A DNA stretch of 64,000 nucleotides from Vibrio chagasii (GTDB lineage: Bacteria > Pseudomonadota > Gammaproteobacteria > Enterobacterales > Vibrionaceae). The first letter of the stretch is position 1. Every line of letters begins with the position of its first letter. Shown one piece after another: positions 18,663 to 27,295 of this stretch. Position numbers and translations under genes: made by a program. The notes beneath the pieces were generated by a model, which was not told where the DNA came from, did no database searches, and saw nothing but the letters and a program-made list of their open reading frames with translations. The stretch is from positions 1-64,000 of the forward strand of contig NZ_MSCI01000001.1 in the NCBI RefSeq assembly GCF_002954585.1, written 5' to 3'.

Positions 18663-20588
18663 TTAGCATTTGAATTGAGAAACCAAACTCGTTAAATGCA
18701 TTGCCTTAGCCCGCAAGTGCTGGCACTCCTGAGCTGTTTTCTCAATCATGCTGTCGCTCTCTCTGGCTATTTCAGAAATTCCAGAGATGTGCGGTGAAAT
18801 CTCGTTGATGACATTCGACTGCTGACCCGTTGCTGAGGCGATCTGCATGTTCATGGCATTCATCTGATCGACACTATGAGAAATGCTCGAGAGTTGTTGC
18901 TCTGAGTTGGAGGCTTCGACCTGACACTTACTGCCAAGTGTGGTACTGGTTTCGATGGCTGTCACGGCTTGTTGAGTACGCTGCTGAAGCTTTTCAATAA
19001 TACCTCGAATCTCTTCTGTTGATGCTTGGCTTCGTGAGGCGAGGGTTCTCACTTCGTCTGCTACCACCGCAAAACCTCTACCTTGTTCGCCTGCACGAGC
19101 GGCTTCTATCGCTGCATTAAGGGCTAGTAGGTTGGTTTGTTCAGAGACACTGTTGATGACATCTAACACGGTATCGATAGAGTTCGCATCTTGAGCGAGT
19201 TGATTGATAATTTCCGTTGTGTCATCGAGCTGTTTGTTCATATGTTCGATGCTTTCTGAAGTGACAGAAACGGACTTTTGACCAATGCTGATTGCACTCG
19301 CTGCATGTTGTGCACTGTCGGCGGCACCATTAGCGTTTTGTGCGATTTCGTCTGAGCTGGCACCCATCTCATGAATGGCTGTTGCAACTTGTTCGATTTG
19401 GCTGGTTTGTTGTTTGATGTCTTGCTCCATCGACTGCGCCATATGATCGACACCTTGGATAGATTCAGAGATTTGAATACCCGTGTTTGAGACATCTTTG
19501 AGTAAATCACTCAGATATTGCACGAATTGATTGTAGCCTTTGGCGATTTGTCCAATTTCGTCATGTCGCGAATCATCTAAGCGAAAGGTGAGATCACCAC
19601 CGCCTTTCCCTATCTGTTGTAATCGCTCGGCTACTTCCACAAACGGCAGCAAGAGCTTGTTAGTTGCCCATGCTGCGATTGGCGTGTAAATGGCAGCAAT
19701 GAGTAGGGCCATAAAGATAATGGTTTGGCTAAAGCCATTTAATTCACCTAATACGTCCTGCTTGGGAATTTGTGTAATTAGAGTCCAACCTATACCTGGC
19801 ATCGCCTTGGAACCTAGAATTTGCGGCTGACCATCGACGATGGCCTCATGAACGACGGTTTGTTTGCTGCCGATTAACTGATTAGCCTTAATTCCTATAG
19901 AGTCTAGTGGGCGTCCAATCAGATTTTCATCTGGGTGAACCTTGATGCTCCCCTCTTGATCGACAAGAAAAACAATGCCGCTTTCTCCGACGCTATAGTT
20001 GCTGATCAGTTGAGTAATACTTTCCAACGTTAAGCCGATACCTGTCACACCAATACGTTCGCCATTACGAATGACCACATAGTTAACAAACAGTGCTGGG
20101 ATTCCAGTGGCTGCGTCAATATCCAAAGAGAGCTCAAATGGCTGATTTGACTCGATGAATCGGTAGAACCATTGGTCACTTTGTTCATTGGTAGAGATCG
20201 TTTTCAGTACGCCATTATGGGTATAGTAAGTGCTCGCTTCGTTGGAAACGTAATAGGCACTGATCGCGTTGAACTCACTTTTAACAGATTGAAGATAGGT
20301 TCGAAGCTCTTGTTCCGAAAGTCTGGTTTGTTGCATTAAAGGCGAAAGCGTCATCATCTTTGATGCAAGAATTGGCGTTTCTAACTTGAGGTTTATTTGA
20401 TTACTCACCTCGCCGAGTGAAGCTGGTAATTCTCGCTCGAAGGTTCTAGCAATCAAAATAGCCCGGCTTGATTGAAATGAATACACTCCCATCACGCTAA
20501 TAATGGCAAGAGCAGCGACGATCGTCGCCAGTATCGCTTTGGTTCGTATAGTCAATTGCAATTTAGATTCCCTTCTAAAAACATTCAA
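18663..20588 (-). CDS. Methyl-accepting chemotaxis protein (dCache sensor)
   Basis: A 641-residue chemoreceptor. A membrane segment at about 15-36 is followed by a periplasmic Cache-type sensor (about 40-280, with [18 protein letters not shown] and [20 protein letters not shown]), a second membrane segment near 285-305, a HAMP domain, and a cytoplasmic signalling domain. The signalling tip reads [20 protein letters not shown] and [13 protein letters not shown], which contacts CheA/CheW. No CheR/CheB-binding C-terminal pentapeptide is seen. dCache sensors often bind amino acids or small acids; the ligand is unknown. It is convergent with sgrR. Confidence 0.93.
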   Translation of the reverse strand: MNVFRRESKLQLTIRTKAILATIVAALAIISVMGVYSFQSSRAILIARTFERELPASLGEVSNQINLKLETPILASKMMTLSPLMQQTRLSEQELRTYLQSVKSEFNAISAYYVSNEASTYYTHNGVLKTISTNEQSDQWFYRFIESNQPFELSLDIDAATGIPALFVNYVVIRNGERIGVTGIGLTLESITQLISNYSVGESGIVFLVDQEGSIKVHPDENLIGRPLDSIGIKANQLIGSKQTVVHEAIVDGQPQILGSKAMPGIGWTLITQIPKQDVLGELNGFSQTIIFMALLIAAIYTPIAAWATNKLLLPFVEVAERLQQIGKGGGDLTFRLDDSRHDEIGQIAKGYNQFVQYLSDLLKDVSNTGIQISESIQGVDHMAQSMEQDIKQQTSQIEQVATAIHEMGASSDEIAQNANGAADSAQHAASAISIGQKSVSVTSESIEHMNKQLDDTTEIINQLAQDANSIDTVLDVINSVSEQTNLLALNAAIEAARAGEQGRGFAVVADEVRTLASRSQASTEEIRGIIEKLQQRTQQAVTAIETSTTLGSKCQVEASNSEQQLSSISHSVDQMNAMNMQIASATGQQSNVINEISPHISGISEIARESDSMIEKTAQECQHLRAKAMHLTSLVSQFKC

Positions 20589-20756
20589 TTTCCATTTGTA
20601 AATGCAATGTTAATTGAAACCTGACCTTATGGTCAATAAATGAAGTCTAGAAATGAGTGCTGTGCGATATTTGTACAGATTTAAGATATCTACATTGGTC
20701 AGTGCTCGTTATACGGAGTGCTTCTCTTCTAAATTTGACGAATAAGAAATTACACT

Positions 20757-20805
20757 AACTGGTTTACTTTTGTTTTTTTGCATGTAAACTAACCAGTGTA
20801 GTTTT
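20757..20805 (+). promoter_or_regulatory. Imperfect inverted repeat and promoter before the MBL gene
   Basis: Outer arms ACACT...GTTTAC and GTAAAC...AGTGT face each other around a T-rich spacer, 35-80 bp before the MBL gene start. TTTACT (-35-like) and TAAACT (-10-like), 16 bp apart, overlap the arms. A repressor could bind here. This is inference from symmetry only. Confidence 0.35.
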
Positions 20806-20840
20806 TGGGTTGGGTTTTCCCAACAGTTGAAGAGATACCA

Positions 20841-21902
20841 ATGAAAAAATATCTATTACCGATTTTAGGAGTACTTGCCGTGGTCGCTATCGTAAGCACA
20901 GGTTCACAATCAAATGACAATCTAGATAAGCTTCCGAAGAAGTTTGCTAACAGTGAGTTAGAGTACAAGTCGGGTATGTCTGATATTTTTTCAATCTTAA
21001 AGGCATATGTAACTGTAGAAAGAAATGAGCCAGTGCCACGAACCGCATTGCCTCTCGTTCCTATGACAGCAGAACAGTTGATTGAAGAGCAAGAAGACGT
21101 TGCGTATCGTTTAGGTCACTCAAGCGTGATGATGAAGCTAGATGGTAAGTTAGTGATGACTGACCCTGTGTTCAGTGATCGCGCGTCTCCAGTGCAATGG
21201 ATGGGGCCAAAGCGCTTCCACCCGACCCCTATCTCACTGCAAGAACTACCTGATATTGATGTGGTGGTTATCAGCCATGATCACTACGACCATTTAGACA
21301 AAGGTGCCGTTAAAGTATTAGCCGATAAAGTGGGAACATTCTTGGTGCCACTCAGAGTTGGTGCACTACTTGAAAAGTGGGGCGTGGATAAAGATAAAAT
21401 CATTGAATTGAACTGGTGGGAATCGGCAACAGCCTCCGATATCGAGTTTACTTTAACTCCAACCCAACACTTCTCTGGTCGTGGCTTGCTTGATCGTGAC
21501 CAAACCCTATGGGGTAGCTGGGTTATTAAGGCTTCAGACAAAAAAGTCTTCTTTAGTGGTGACTCTGGTTACTTCAATGGTTTTAAAGAGATTGGCGAGC
21601 GCTTCGGGCCGTTTGATTTGACCATGGTTGAAACGGGTGCGTATAACTCACTTTGGGCCGATATTCATATGTTCCCAGAGCAGAGCGTTCAAGCGCACAT
21701 CGACCTTAAAGGTAAGGTGATGATGCCGATCCACAACAGTACGTTTGATCTCTCTATGCACGACTGGCAAGACCCAATGGAACAAGTCTTAGCGATAAGC
21801 AAAGAACGAGACGTACAGATGGTAAGCCCTGTCATGGGTGAACGTTTAGTAATTTCAGAACCAGTGCCCGTGCAAGCATGGTGGAAATTGGCATCAAACT
21901 AG
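20841..21902 (+). CDS. Membrane-anchored MBL-fold protein, NAPE-PLD/RomA-like
   Basis: A 353-residue protein starting MKKYLLPILGVLAVVAIVST, an N-terminal membrane anchor or signal sequence, followed by an MBL domain. Metal ligands are SHDHYDHLD (His146, His148, Asp150, His151), a later PTQHFSGRG, FSGDSGYF and a final PIHNSTF. The block WMGPKRFHPTPISLQELPDIDVVVISHDHYDHLD is typical of NAPE-PLD-like and RomA-type proteins, linked to lipid or outer-membrane processes. The ATG at 20841 has GAAGAG upstream; a start 12 codons earlier lacks one. A MarR regulator gene lies convergently downstream. Confidence 0.87.
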   Translation: MKKYLLPILGVLAVVAIVSTGSQSNDNLDKLPKKFANSELEYKSGMSDIFSILKAYVTVERNEPVPRTALPLVPMTAEQLIEEQEDVAYRLGHSSVMMKLDGKLVMTDPVFSDRASPVQWMGPKRFHPTPISLQELPDIDVVVISHDHYDHLDKGAVKVLADKVGTFLVPLRVGALLEKWGVDKDKIIELNWWESATASDIEFTLTPTQHFSGRGLLDRDQTLWGSWVIKASDKKVFFSGDSGYFNGFKEIGERFGPFDLTMVETGAYNSLWADIHMFPEQSVQAHIDLKGKVMMPIHNSTFDLSMHDWQDPMEQVLAISKERDVQMVSPVMGERLVISEPVPVQAWWKLASN

Positions 21903-21961
21903 AACGACGATTTTAGTCGAAGTTTTATAACGGGCATCGATGTAAAAGTTAGCTGATACAC

Positions 21962-21996
21962 AAACGCCACCGATCTTGCGATTAGGTGGCGTTTTT
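21962..21996. terminator. Terminator between the MBL gene and marR-type gene
   Basis: The stem AAACGCCACC / GGTGGCGTTT is followed by T-run on the plus strand and lies between two convergent genes. Confidence 0.9.
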
Positions 21997-22035
21997 GCTT
22001 TTTGTAAGCAGTGGCTTATTCGAAAGGACAGCTTA

Positions 22036-22470
22036 TTACTTAGGGTTGTTTTCTAAGTTTTGAGCCATTTTGCTCGCTATTTGGCTGAACTGTTCTAGCT
22101 CATCTTCGTTCATGCCTTTAGTCATTCTCTGTAGCATCTCGCGATCAATATTCGAAACCTTAGTCATGATATCTTCACCTTTATTAGTCAGCACCAACAA
22201 CTGGCTACGTTTGTCTTCAGGGTTTGGAGACTTCTTCACAAGTTCTTGATTGATCAACGCATTAACTAACCTCGTGACCTGTGCTTTATCGCGGTTTAGG
22301 AAGTGCGCGATATCAATAGCCGTACATGGAGATTTCTTAGTAATGATCTTCATGACACGAATATTCATAGGTGCGATCTCAGAATCCAAGCTCTCAATCT
22401 GCTCACTCATTTTACGTTTCAAAGAGTGTACTAAGCGGAAGATAGACTCTAACGATGTGTTATCAGACAT
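22036..22470 (-). CDS. MarR family transcriptional regulator
   Basis: A 144-residue MarR-type winged-helix protein. The recognition region CTAIDIAHFLNRDKAQVTRLVNALINQELVKK and the wing PEDKRSQLLVLTNKG are clear. It faces a DUF3861 gene across a 97-bp gap holding two near-identical 17-bp palindromes. It most likely represses itself and that gene. The effector is unknown. Confidence 0.93.
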   Translation of the reverse strand: MSDNTSLESIFRLVHSLKRKMSEQIESLDSEIAPMNIRVMKIITKKSPCTAIDIAHFLNRDKAQVTRLVNALINQELVKKSPNPEDKRSQLLVLTNKGEDIMTKVSNIDREMLQRMTKGMNEDELEQFSQIASKMAQNLENNPK

Positions 22471-22487
22471 AAACGATCCTTAGAAAT

Positions 22488-22534
22488 ATAGTTGATAATA
22501 TCAACTATTGTATTTATAGTTGATATTATCAACT
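22488..22534. promoter_or_regulatory. Twin palindromic operators for the MarR-type regulator
   Basis: Two 17-bp perfect palindromes AGTTGAT-N3-ATCAACT lie at 22490-22506 (N3 AAT; symmetry extends to 21 bp, 22488-22508) and 22518-22534 (N3 ATT). Their centres are 28 bp apart, in the shared promoter region of the divergent marR-type and DUF3861 genes. Palindromes of this size are standard for MarR dimers. Binding is inferred. Confidence 0.8.
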
Positions 22535-22567
22535 TAATTGTTCGTAAATTCAAGTTAGGAGACAGTA

Positions 22568-22879
22568 ATGACGATGCAAACAATCACAGGCAAACACAAT
22601 CACTACCGTATCACTATCGAAGAAGTGAACATCAAGGAAGATCGTGAGCTGCAAACCATGCAGTTTGAAATTGAAGACAGAGAAAACATGTTCGCGATTG
22701 TAGATAAGATTAAGCAGGACAGTGGCTTAGATGAGCAATCCGCAAGGAGACTAGGTGTAAGTATTCGCTTACTGGGACCGTTGATGATGCAAGATAGAAA
22801 ACACCCTCTGTTTGTAGATTTCATGCCTCACTTCAGAAACTTCATGCAAAATCTTAAGAAGACGCTGAAAGGCGCGTAG
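22568..22879 (+). CDS. DUF3861 family protein
   Basis: A 103-residue cytoplasmic protein beginning MTMQTITGKHNHYRITIEEV, matching the DUF3861 pattern (HxYRI start, then a long acidic/basic helical part ending LLGPLMMQDRKHPLF and a short C-terminal tail). TAGGAGAC gives a ribosome site. It has no known activity. The divergent MarR gene and two palindromic operators mean it is probably induced by the same signal. Family members are often near MarR regulators or stress genes (my recollection, moderate certainty). Confidence 0.75.
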   Translation: MTMQTITGKHNHYRITIEEVNIKEDRELQTMQFEIEDRENMFAIVDKIKQDSGLDEQSARRLGVSIRLLGPLMMQDRKHPLFVDFMPHFRNFMQNLKKTLKGA

Positions 22880-22904
22880 TGCTTGTCCGGCAATGACATA
22901 TTCA

Positions 22905-22940
22905 AAAAGCCAGCAAACTGCTCATCAGGTGCTGGCTTTT
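22905..22940 (+). terminator. Terminator after the DUF3861 gene
   Basis: The stem AAAAGCCAGC / GCTGGCTTTT with a 16-nt loop is followed by T-rich sequence. Confidence 0.85.
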
Positions 22941-23083
22941 CTTTTAATATATTGACTTAGCGGTATGTGTTCACTTGCGGGACATGTGACAATAGGCCTT
23001 TGAACACTTTATGGTGCAACCATCGCATGAGTGATGCCATTGCCTAAGCCTATTTCTAATCGTTCTAAATTAAACGGTATATT

Positions 23084-23866
23084 ATGACAAGTGTATTTGA
23101 GCAGGCGGCTAAAGAGTTATTAAGCCGTCGCACAGCGGGAACTAAAGCGCCAAGATTAATCGAACCATATCGCCCAACCAGTTTAGATGATGCGTTAGCC
23201 ATTCAAGAATCCATGATTGAAATTCGCGCAGATAGAGTGGGGGGCTGGAAGTGTCTGTTACCTCTTGCAGAAAACAAATTTATCGTAGCGCCTATTTTCG
23301 TTGACAACGTGCAGCAAGGTGAAATTTGTGAATTATTCGCAGACACAGGTTCAGTGCCAGGTAAAGAGGTAGCCCGAGTAGAGCCAGAAATCGCTTTTGT
23401 ACTGGCTAAGCCTTTGCCTGCAAACTCAAATGGCTACAGCGAAGCACAAATCAATGATGCCATTGGATCTTGCCATATGGCACTTGAGTTAATTCAATCT
23501 CGCTTTGCTGATGACAGTGGAGCGGAGTTTTACGAGGTTTGAGCCGATTGCTTGGCAAACCAAGGCTTGTTTCTTGGTCCTGAGATAGAGAAAGATAAAG
23601 CGTTTGCTGCTGGTAAGGTCGAAGTGGCTATCACTCAAGCTGGAAAAGTACAGGCATTTTCTGGCACCCACCCTAATGCATTAGCTCAAAATCCCGTTTA
23701 CTGGTTGATAGATACCATGACCAAGCGTGGAGTCAGCTTTGAAGCGGGCGAGGCGATCATTACAGGGTCTTACTGTGGTATGGTAGAGCTTGACTTCGAC
23801 GAGCTAACAACCGTTGCTTATGATGGTATCGGAGAGTACCAAGTGACTTTCAAACCAAAGCGCTAG
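23084..23866 (+). pseudogene. FAH-type hydratase/decarboxylase, interrupted by in-frame TGA
   Basis: A single frame of 260 codons resembling 2-keto-4-pentenoate hydratase / FAA-hydrolase-fold enzymes (GGWKC, VEPEIAFVLAKPLP, IGSCHMALELIQSRF; second half NQGLFLGPEI, NPVYWLIDTM, GEAIITGSYCG). Codon 153 (23540-23542) is TGA, and the same frame continues ADCLANQGLFLGP. TTA to TGA, one base, would restore a leucine here, which fits the LAD context. The two halves separately are unlikely to fold. It is a recent nonsense mutant, a sequencing error, or less likely a readthrough gene. No strong ribosome site is seen before the ATG. Confidence 0.82.
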
Positions 23867-24018
23867 GTTATTTATAAGCTCTATTGATTAAGAAAGCAGG
23901 TCTCTAAAACTCTACTTCACGTATGAGCAATTTGTTCTCGAAGGCTATTTACTGGTGCGTAAATAGCCTTTTCTATTATGTGATGTTCAATAGAGTTCGT
24001 ATTACCTTGCATTATATT

Positions 24019-24050
24019 GGGCGTTTAGACGTCTAGACGTTGACAAGTCC
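24019..24050 (+). promoter_or_regulatory. Tandem MET boxes (MetJ operator) overlapping a -35 element
   Basis: Adjacent 8-bp units compared with the MetJ consensus AGACGTCT: 24019-24026 GGGCGTTT (5/8), 24027-24034 AGACGTCT (8/8), 24035-24042 AGACGTTG (6/8), 24043-24050 ACAAGTCC (5/8). A perfect -35, TTGACA, lies at 24040-24045. This is the tandem-octamer layout MetJ needs. It sits 52-83 bp before an NhaC-type transporter gene. MetJ bound with S-adenosylmethionine would repress it. Confidence 0.8.
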
Positions 24051-24101
24051 TAAGTGTGACATTAGTCTGCTCTCCTTCCTGTTCTATAGTGTTGTCGTTC
24101 C

Positions 24102-25460
24102 ATGTCCAATTCAAAAAATTCTAATGCGGTTATTGCCCCTTCGGCAGTAGCGCTTATCCCTCTGATCGTGTTCCTAGCGCTGTTTATTGGCGTAGGTACC
24201 TACTTGTCGTTGCAAGGCGTCGATTTTGCTTTCTATCAGCTTCCAGCTCCGATTGCGGCTCTACCTGCTGTGATGTTGGCGCTGTTGTTGAGCAAAGATA
24301 AATTGAACCGTGCTATCGAACAGTTCTTAAGTGGAGTAGGTCACAAAGACATTATCGCAATGTGTATGATCTACCTATTGGCAGGTGCTTTTGCGGCAGT
24401 TGCTAAAGCTTCTGGTGGTGTTGATGCGACGGTAAATCTTGGTCTATCGGCGATCCCGACAAGTATGATCCTACCGGGTATCTTCCTAATTTCTGCGTTC
24501 ATCGCGACAGCAATGGGGACTTCGATGGGTACCATTGCTGCGGTAGCGCCTGTTGCATTGGGCATTGCTGATTCAGCTGGCATGAGTATTCCACTGACAG
24601 CAGGCGTTGTTTTAAGTGGCGCGATGTTTGGTGACAACCTTTCTATCATCTCTGATACCACGATTGCTGCTACGCGCTCGCAAGGCTGTGAGATGAGAGA
24701 CAAGTTTAAAGAGAACATCCGTATCGCACTTCCTGCTGCACTTATCGCGATTGTTATCTTTGCTTTTAACAGCACTGCGACTCAAGTGCCTGAAACGGGT
24801 CCTATTGAGTGGCTGAAAGTGCTGCCTTACATCACTATCTTGATTCTTGCAGTATCAGGTATGAACGTGTTTGTTGTGCTAACCATCGGTATCTTACTGG
24901 CGGGTGGCGTTAGCTTAGGTTCTCTGGAGAACTACGGTTTAACCGATTACGCGCAAGATATCTATGCTGGCTTTGGCAACATGCAGGAAATTTTCTTACT
25001 GTCGATGCTGATCGGTGGTTTGAGTGAGCTGATGCGTCGCCAAGGTGGTTTAGCGTTCTTGACTAACCTAGTGAGTAGCATGATTCGTGCGTTCGGCTCT
25101 TCACATTCTAAGCAAGCGAACGGCCGCGCAAGTGAGTTGGGTATCGCTGGTTTGGTGTCTATGGTGAACATGTGCACGGCAAACAACACAGTAGCGATCA
25201 TTGTCTCTGGTAGTGTTGCTCGTCAATTAGCTGAAGAGAACGATGTATCCCCTCGTCGCTCAGCAAGCTTATTGGATATCTTCTCTTGTGTGATTCAAGG
25301 TGTGTTGCCTTACGGTGCGCAGGTGCTGCTATTAGGTTCGGTATTTAACCTATCGCCGTTAGAGATCGTTTCTAACTCATACTACTGTTTCGCATTGGCT
25401 ATCGTGGCAGTGATTGCGGTATTCATCAAACACCCTACGCGCCAAACTGCAGCGGCATAA
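24102..25460 (+). CDS. metT: NhaC-type transporter, probably the methionine transporter MetT
   Basis: A 452-residue polytopic membrane protein of the NhaC antiporter superfamily (about 11-12 hydrophobic segments; conserved TAMGTSMGTIAAVAPVALGI, SGAMFGDNLSIISDTTIAATRSQG and MVNMCTANNTVAII). By fold alone it would be called a Na+/H+ antiporter. The tandem MET boxes directly upstream point instead to the MetT group, which comparative genomics (Rodionov and co-workers) predicted to carry methionine in Vibrio and Shewanella. No clear ribosome site precedes the ATG. A strong terminator follows. The substrate is inferred from regulation, not from residues. Confidence 0.78.
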   Translation: MSNSKNSNAVIAPSAVALIPLIVFLALFIGVGTYLSLQGVDFAFYQLPAPIAALPAVMLALLLSKDKLNRAIEQFLSGVGHKDIIAMCMIYLLAGAFAAVAKASGGVDATVNLGLSAIPTSMILPGIFLISAFIATAMGTSMGTIAAVAPVALGIADSAGMSIPLTAGVVLSGAMFGDNLSIISDTTIAATRSQGCEMRDKFKENIRIALPAALIAIVIFAFNSTATQVPETGPIEWLKVLPYITILILAVSGMNVFVVLTIGILLAGGVSLGSLENYGLTDYAQDIYAGFGNMQEIFLLSMLIGGLSELMRRQGGLAFLTNLVSSMIRAFGSSHSKQANGRASELGIAGLVSMVNMCTANNTVAIIVSGSVARQLAEENDVSPRRSASLLDIFSCVIQGVLPYGAQVLLLGSVFNLSPLEIVSNSYYCFALAIVAVIAVFIKHPTRQTAAA

Positions 25461-25478
25461 TGAAAGCTCGCTTCTAGT

Positions 25479-25507
25479 AAAAAGGCGCCTTAATCGGCGC
25501 CTTTTTT
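25479..25507 (+). terminator. Terminator after metT
   Basis: The stem AAAAAGGCGCC / GGCGCCTTTTT with a 6-nt loop and T-run, 19 bp after the stop codon. Confidence 0.92.
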
Positions 25508-25584
25508 GTTGCTTGTAATATGTAGACTGTCAGTTTAGGCGGGTAATCACGAATCTGAGTGCTTACCACTCTCGTGGCTCTTGA

Positions 25585-26145
25585 TTAAAGCAGCTTCTCA
25601 AGCTCGTTTGTTGTCGCGACGTTGCTATAACCGAAGCTAAGTGCTGCCATGAATGCGGCGTGCACATGTGCTGCCGGTACTTTAACACCGTTGAACTCCA
25701 TATCTAATGTGGTGCAAGCATCATGGGCCACGTGACATTCATAACCCAAGTCAGTCGCTGCGCGAGTCACTGCGTCAATACACATGTGGCTCATCGCGCC
25801 AACAATGATTAGCCTTTCAACGCCTTGTTCCTTCAATACTTTGTCTAGTTCTGTATCTCTAAAGCTGTTGATCTGTTGTTTTACAATCACGGTCTCGTCT
25901 TGCTGAGGTGCTACGCTACTATGGATTTGAGCTCCATCTGAGTTAGGCAAGAAGAATGGCGCTTCATTGGTTGGAAATTCATGGCGCACATGAACGATTG
26001 GGAGTTTTTTCTCGCGGAATGTCTCGAGTAATTGCGCACCTTTTTCTGCTGCTTTCTCTGTTTCAGAGAGTGCCCATTTCGCACCTTCGTATGAAGGGAA
26101 GTAGTCGTTTTGGAAATCAATAATTAGTAGTGCAGTATTGCTCAT
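25585..26145 (-). CDS. Cysteine hydrolase, isochorismatase-like
   Basis: A 186-residue protein of the isochorismatase-like superfamily. Catalytic Asp is in LLIIDFQNDYF, the Lys in VIVKQQINSF, and the Cys in GAMSHMCIDAVTRAATDLGY. Members hydrolyse amides, carbamates or isochorismate; without a PCP domain or pathway context the substrate is open. The frame is open 35 codons further upstream, but the start MSNTALLIIDF is the family N-terminus. It is divergent from a GlxA-type AraC regulator, which may control it. Confidence 0.9.
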   Translation of the reverse strand: MSNTALLIIDFQNDYFPSYEGAKWALSETEKAAEKGAQLLETFREKKLPIVHVRHEFPTNEAPFFLPNSDGAQIHSSVAPQQDETVIVKQQINSFRDTELDKVLKEQGVERLIIVGAMSHMCIDAVTRAATDLGYECHVAHDACTTLDMEFNGVKVPAAHVHAAFMAALSFGYSNVATTNELEKLL

Positions 26146-26222
26146 AATCCATACCTTTGTTGTTAATGTCTTGTGGTGTGGGGCTATTATGACTACCCTG
26201 TGTGTTTTAACGCACGTCAAAA

Positions 26223-27191
26223 ATGACAGACTATATGGCAATAGTGACAAAATCAGTAAGGGTCGAAATCATCGATTACCCAGGATCTTTGCAGAGCGCT
26301 GTGTTTGGAGTAAAAGAGTTTCTTCAGATGGCGAACAGCCTTGATTCTGAAAGTGAAACGGTTAAGTTCCAGGTTGAGATTAAGCCTTATGGTGACTTAT
26401 CAGTTTCGTCGGCGAACTCAAATGAAGAATCTAAAGCCGATATCATTTTATTGCCGCCAAACCTAGATGGCAGTTACTACCTAGAGCGTGATGATAGGCT
26501 AACGGATTATCTGATTGACTCTCATCAAAAGGGGGCAATATTGTGCTCAGCGTGCGCAGGCGTGTTCATTCTTGCTCAAACCGGATTACTGGAAGGGCGA
26601 ACCGTAACAACGCACTGGCAAGCTCTGCAATTGTTTTCGGAGCTCCATACTGGAATCGAAGTGGATATAGACAAAATCCTGATCGATGACGATGACATCA
26701 TTACTGCTGGTGGTTTGATGTCGTGGATGGATTTGGCTCTGTTTATCCTGACTAAATACACGACGCCGACCAATACGCGTGATTTGGGTAAGTATCTGGT
26801 GTTGGATACGGGACTGAGAGAGCAGCGCTACTACCAAAGTTTTGTGCCTAACTACGCTCATGGGAATGACAAGATTGTCTCTGTGCAGCGCTTTATTCAA
26901 AAGAATCACCACCTTCCTTTGACACTGGACCAATTGGCGGAAGAAGCCTTCATGACGCGAAGAACCTTTATCCGGCAATTTACTAAAGCGACGACCTTGA
27001 CTCCGATTAACTATATTCAACATGTGCGTGTTCAAAGCGCGTGTGAGTTACTGGAAAGCTCTCACAAACCAGTAGAACAAATCAGCTATTTAGTTGGATA
27101 TGAAGACGTCAACAGTTTCCGAAAAGTCTTTATGAAAATCATTGGTTTAACACCATCAAGGTTTCGCTCTAGATTTTTGTCAGAGGAATGA
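26223..27191 (+). CDS. GlxA-type AraC regulator with DJ-1/PfpI domain
   Basis: A 322-residue regulator. The N-terminal DJ-1/PfpI-like domain (residues about 5-190) contains GAILCSACAGVFILAQTGLL with the nucleophile-elbow Cys and TTHW. The C-terminal AraC/XylS domain has two HTH motifs (LTLDQLAEEAFMTRRTFIRQF and PVEQISYLVGYEDVNSFRKVF). It is divergent from the cysteine hydrolase, a pairing common in this family. The gap is 77 bp. The start could also be the ATG four codons in. Confidence 0.9.
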   Translation: MTDYMAIVTKSVRVEIIDYPGSLQSAVFGVKEFLQMANSLDSESETVKFQVEIKPYGDLSVSSANSNEESKADIILLPPNLDGSYYLERDDRLTDYLIDSHQKGAILCSACAGVFILAQTGLLEGRTVTTHWQALQLFSELHTGIEVDIDKILIDDDDIITAGGLMSWMDLALFILTKYTTPTNTRDLGKYLVLDTGLREQRYYQSFVPNYAHGNDKIVSVQRFIQKNHHLPLTLDQLAEEAFMTRRTFIRQFTKATTLTPINYIQHVRVQSACELLESSHKPVEQISYLVGYEDVNSFRKVFMKIIGLTPSRFRSRFLSEE

Positions 27192-27295
27192 TTTACCATA
27201 GATTGATATTCAATATGTATCACTAGTTCGCTCACTTACTTCGCTAATGAAGTGTTTGAAGGGGAAGTGATCTTTTCTCGAACTTAAACGGACTA

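Noticed and set aside
20841..21902. MBL protein as an antibiotic-resistance beta-lactamase
   Set aside because: Motifs fit NAPE-PLD/RomA-type proteins, not class B beta-lactamases; fold alone is no evidence of resistance.
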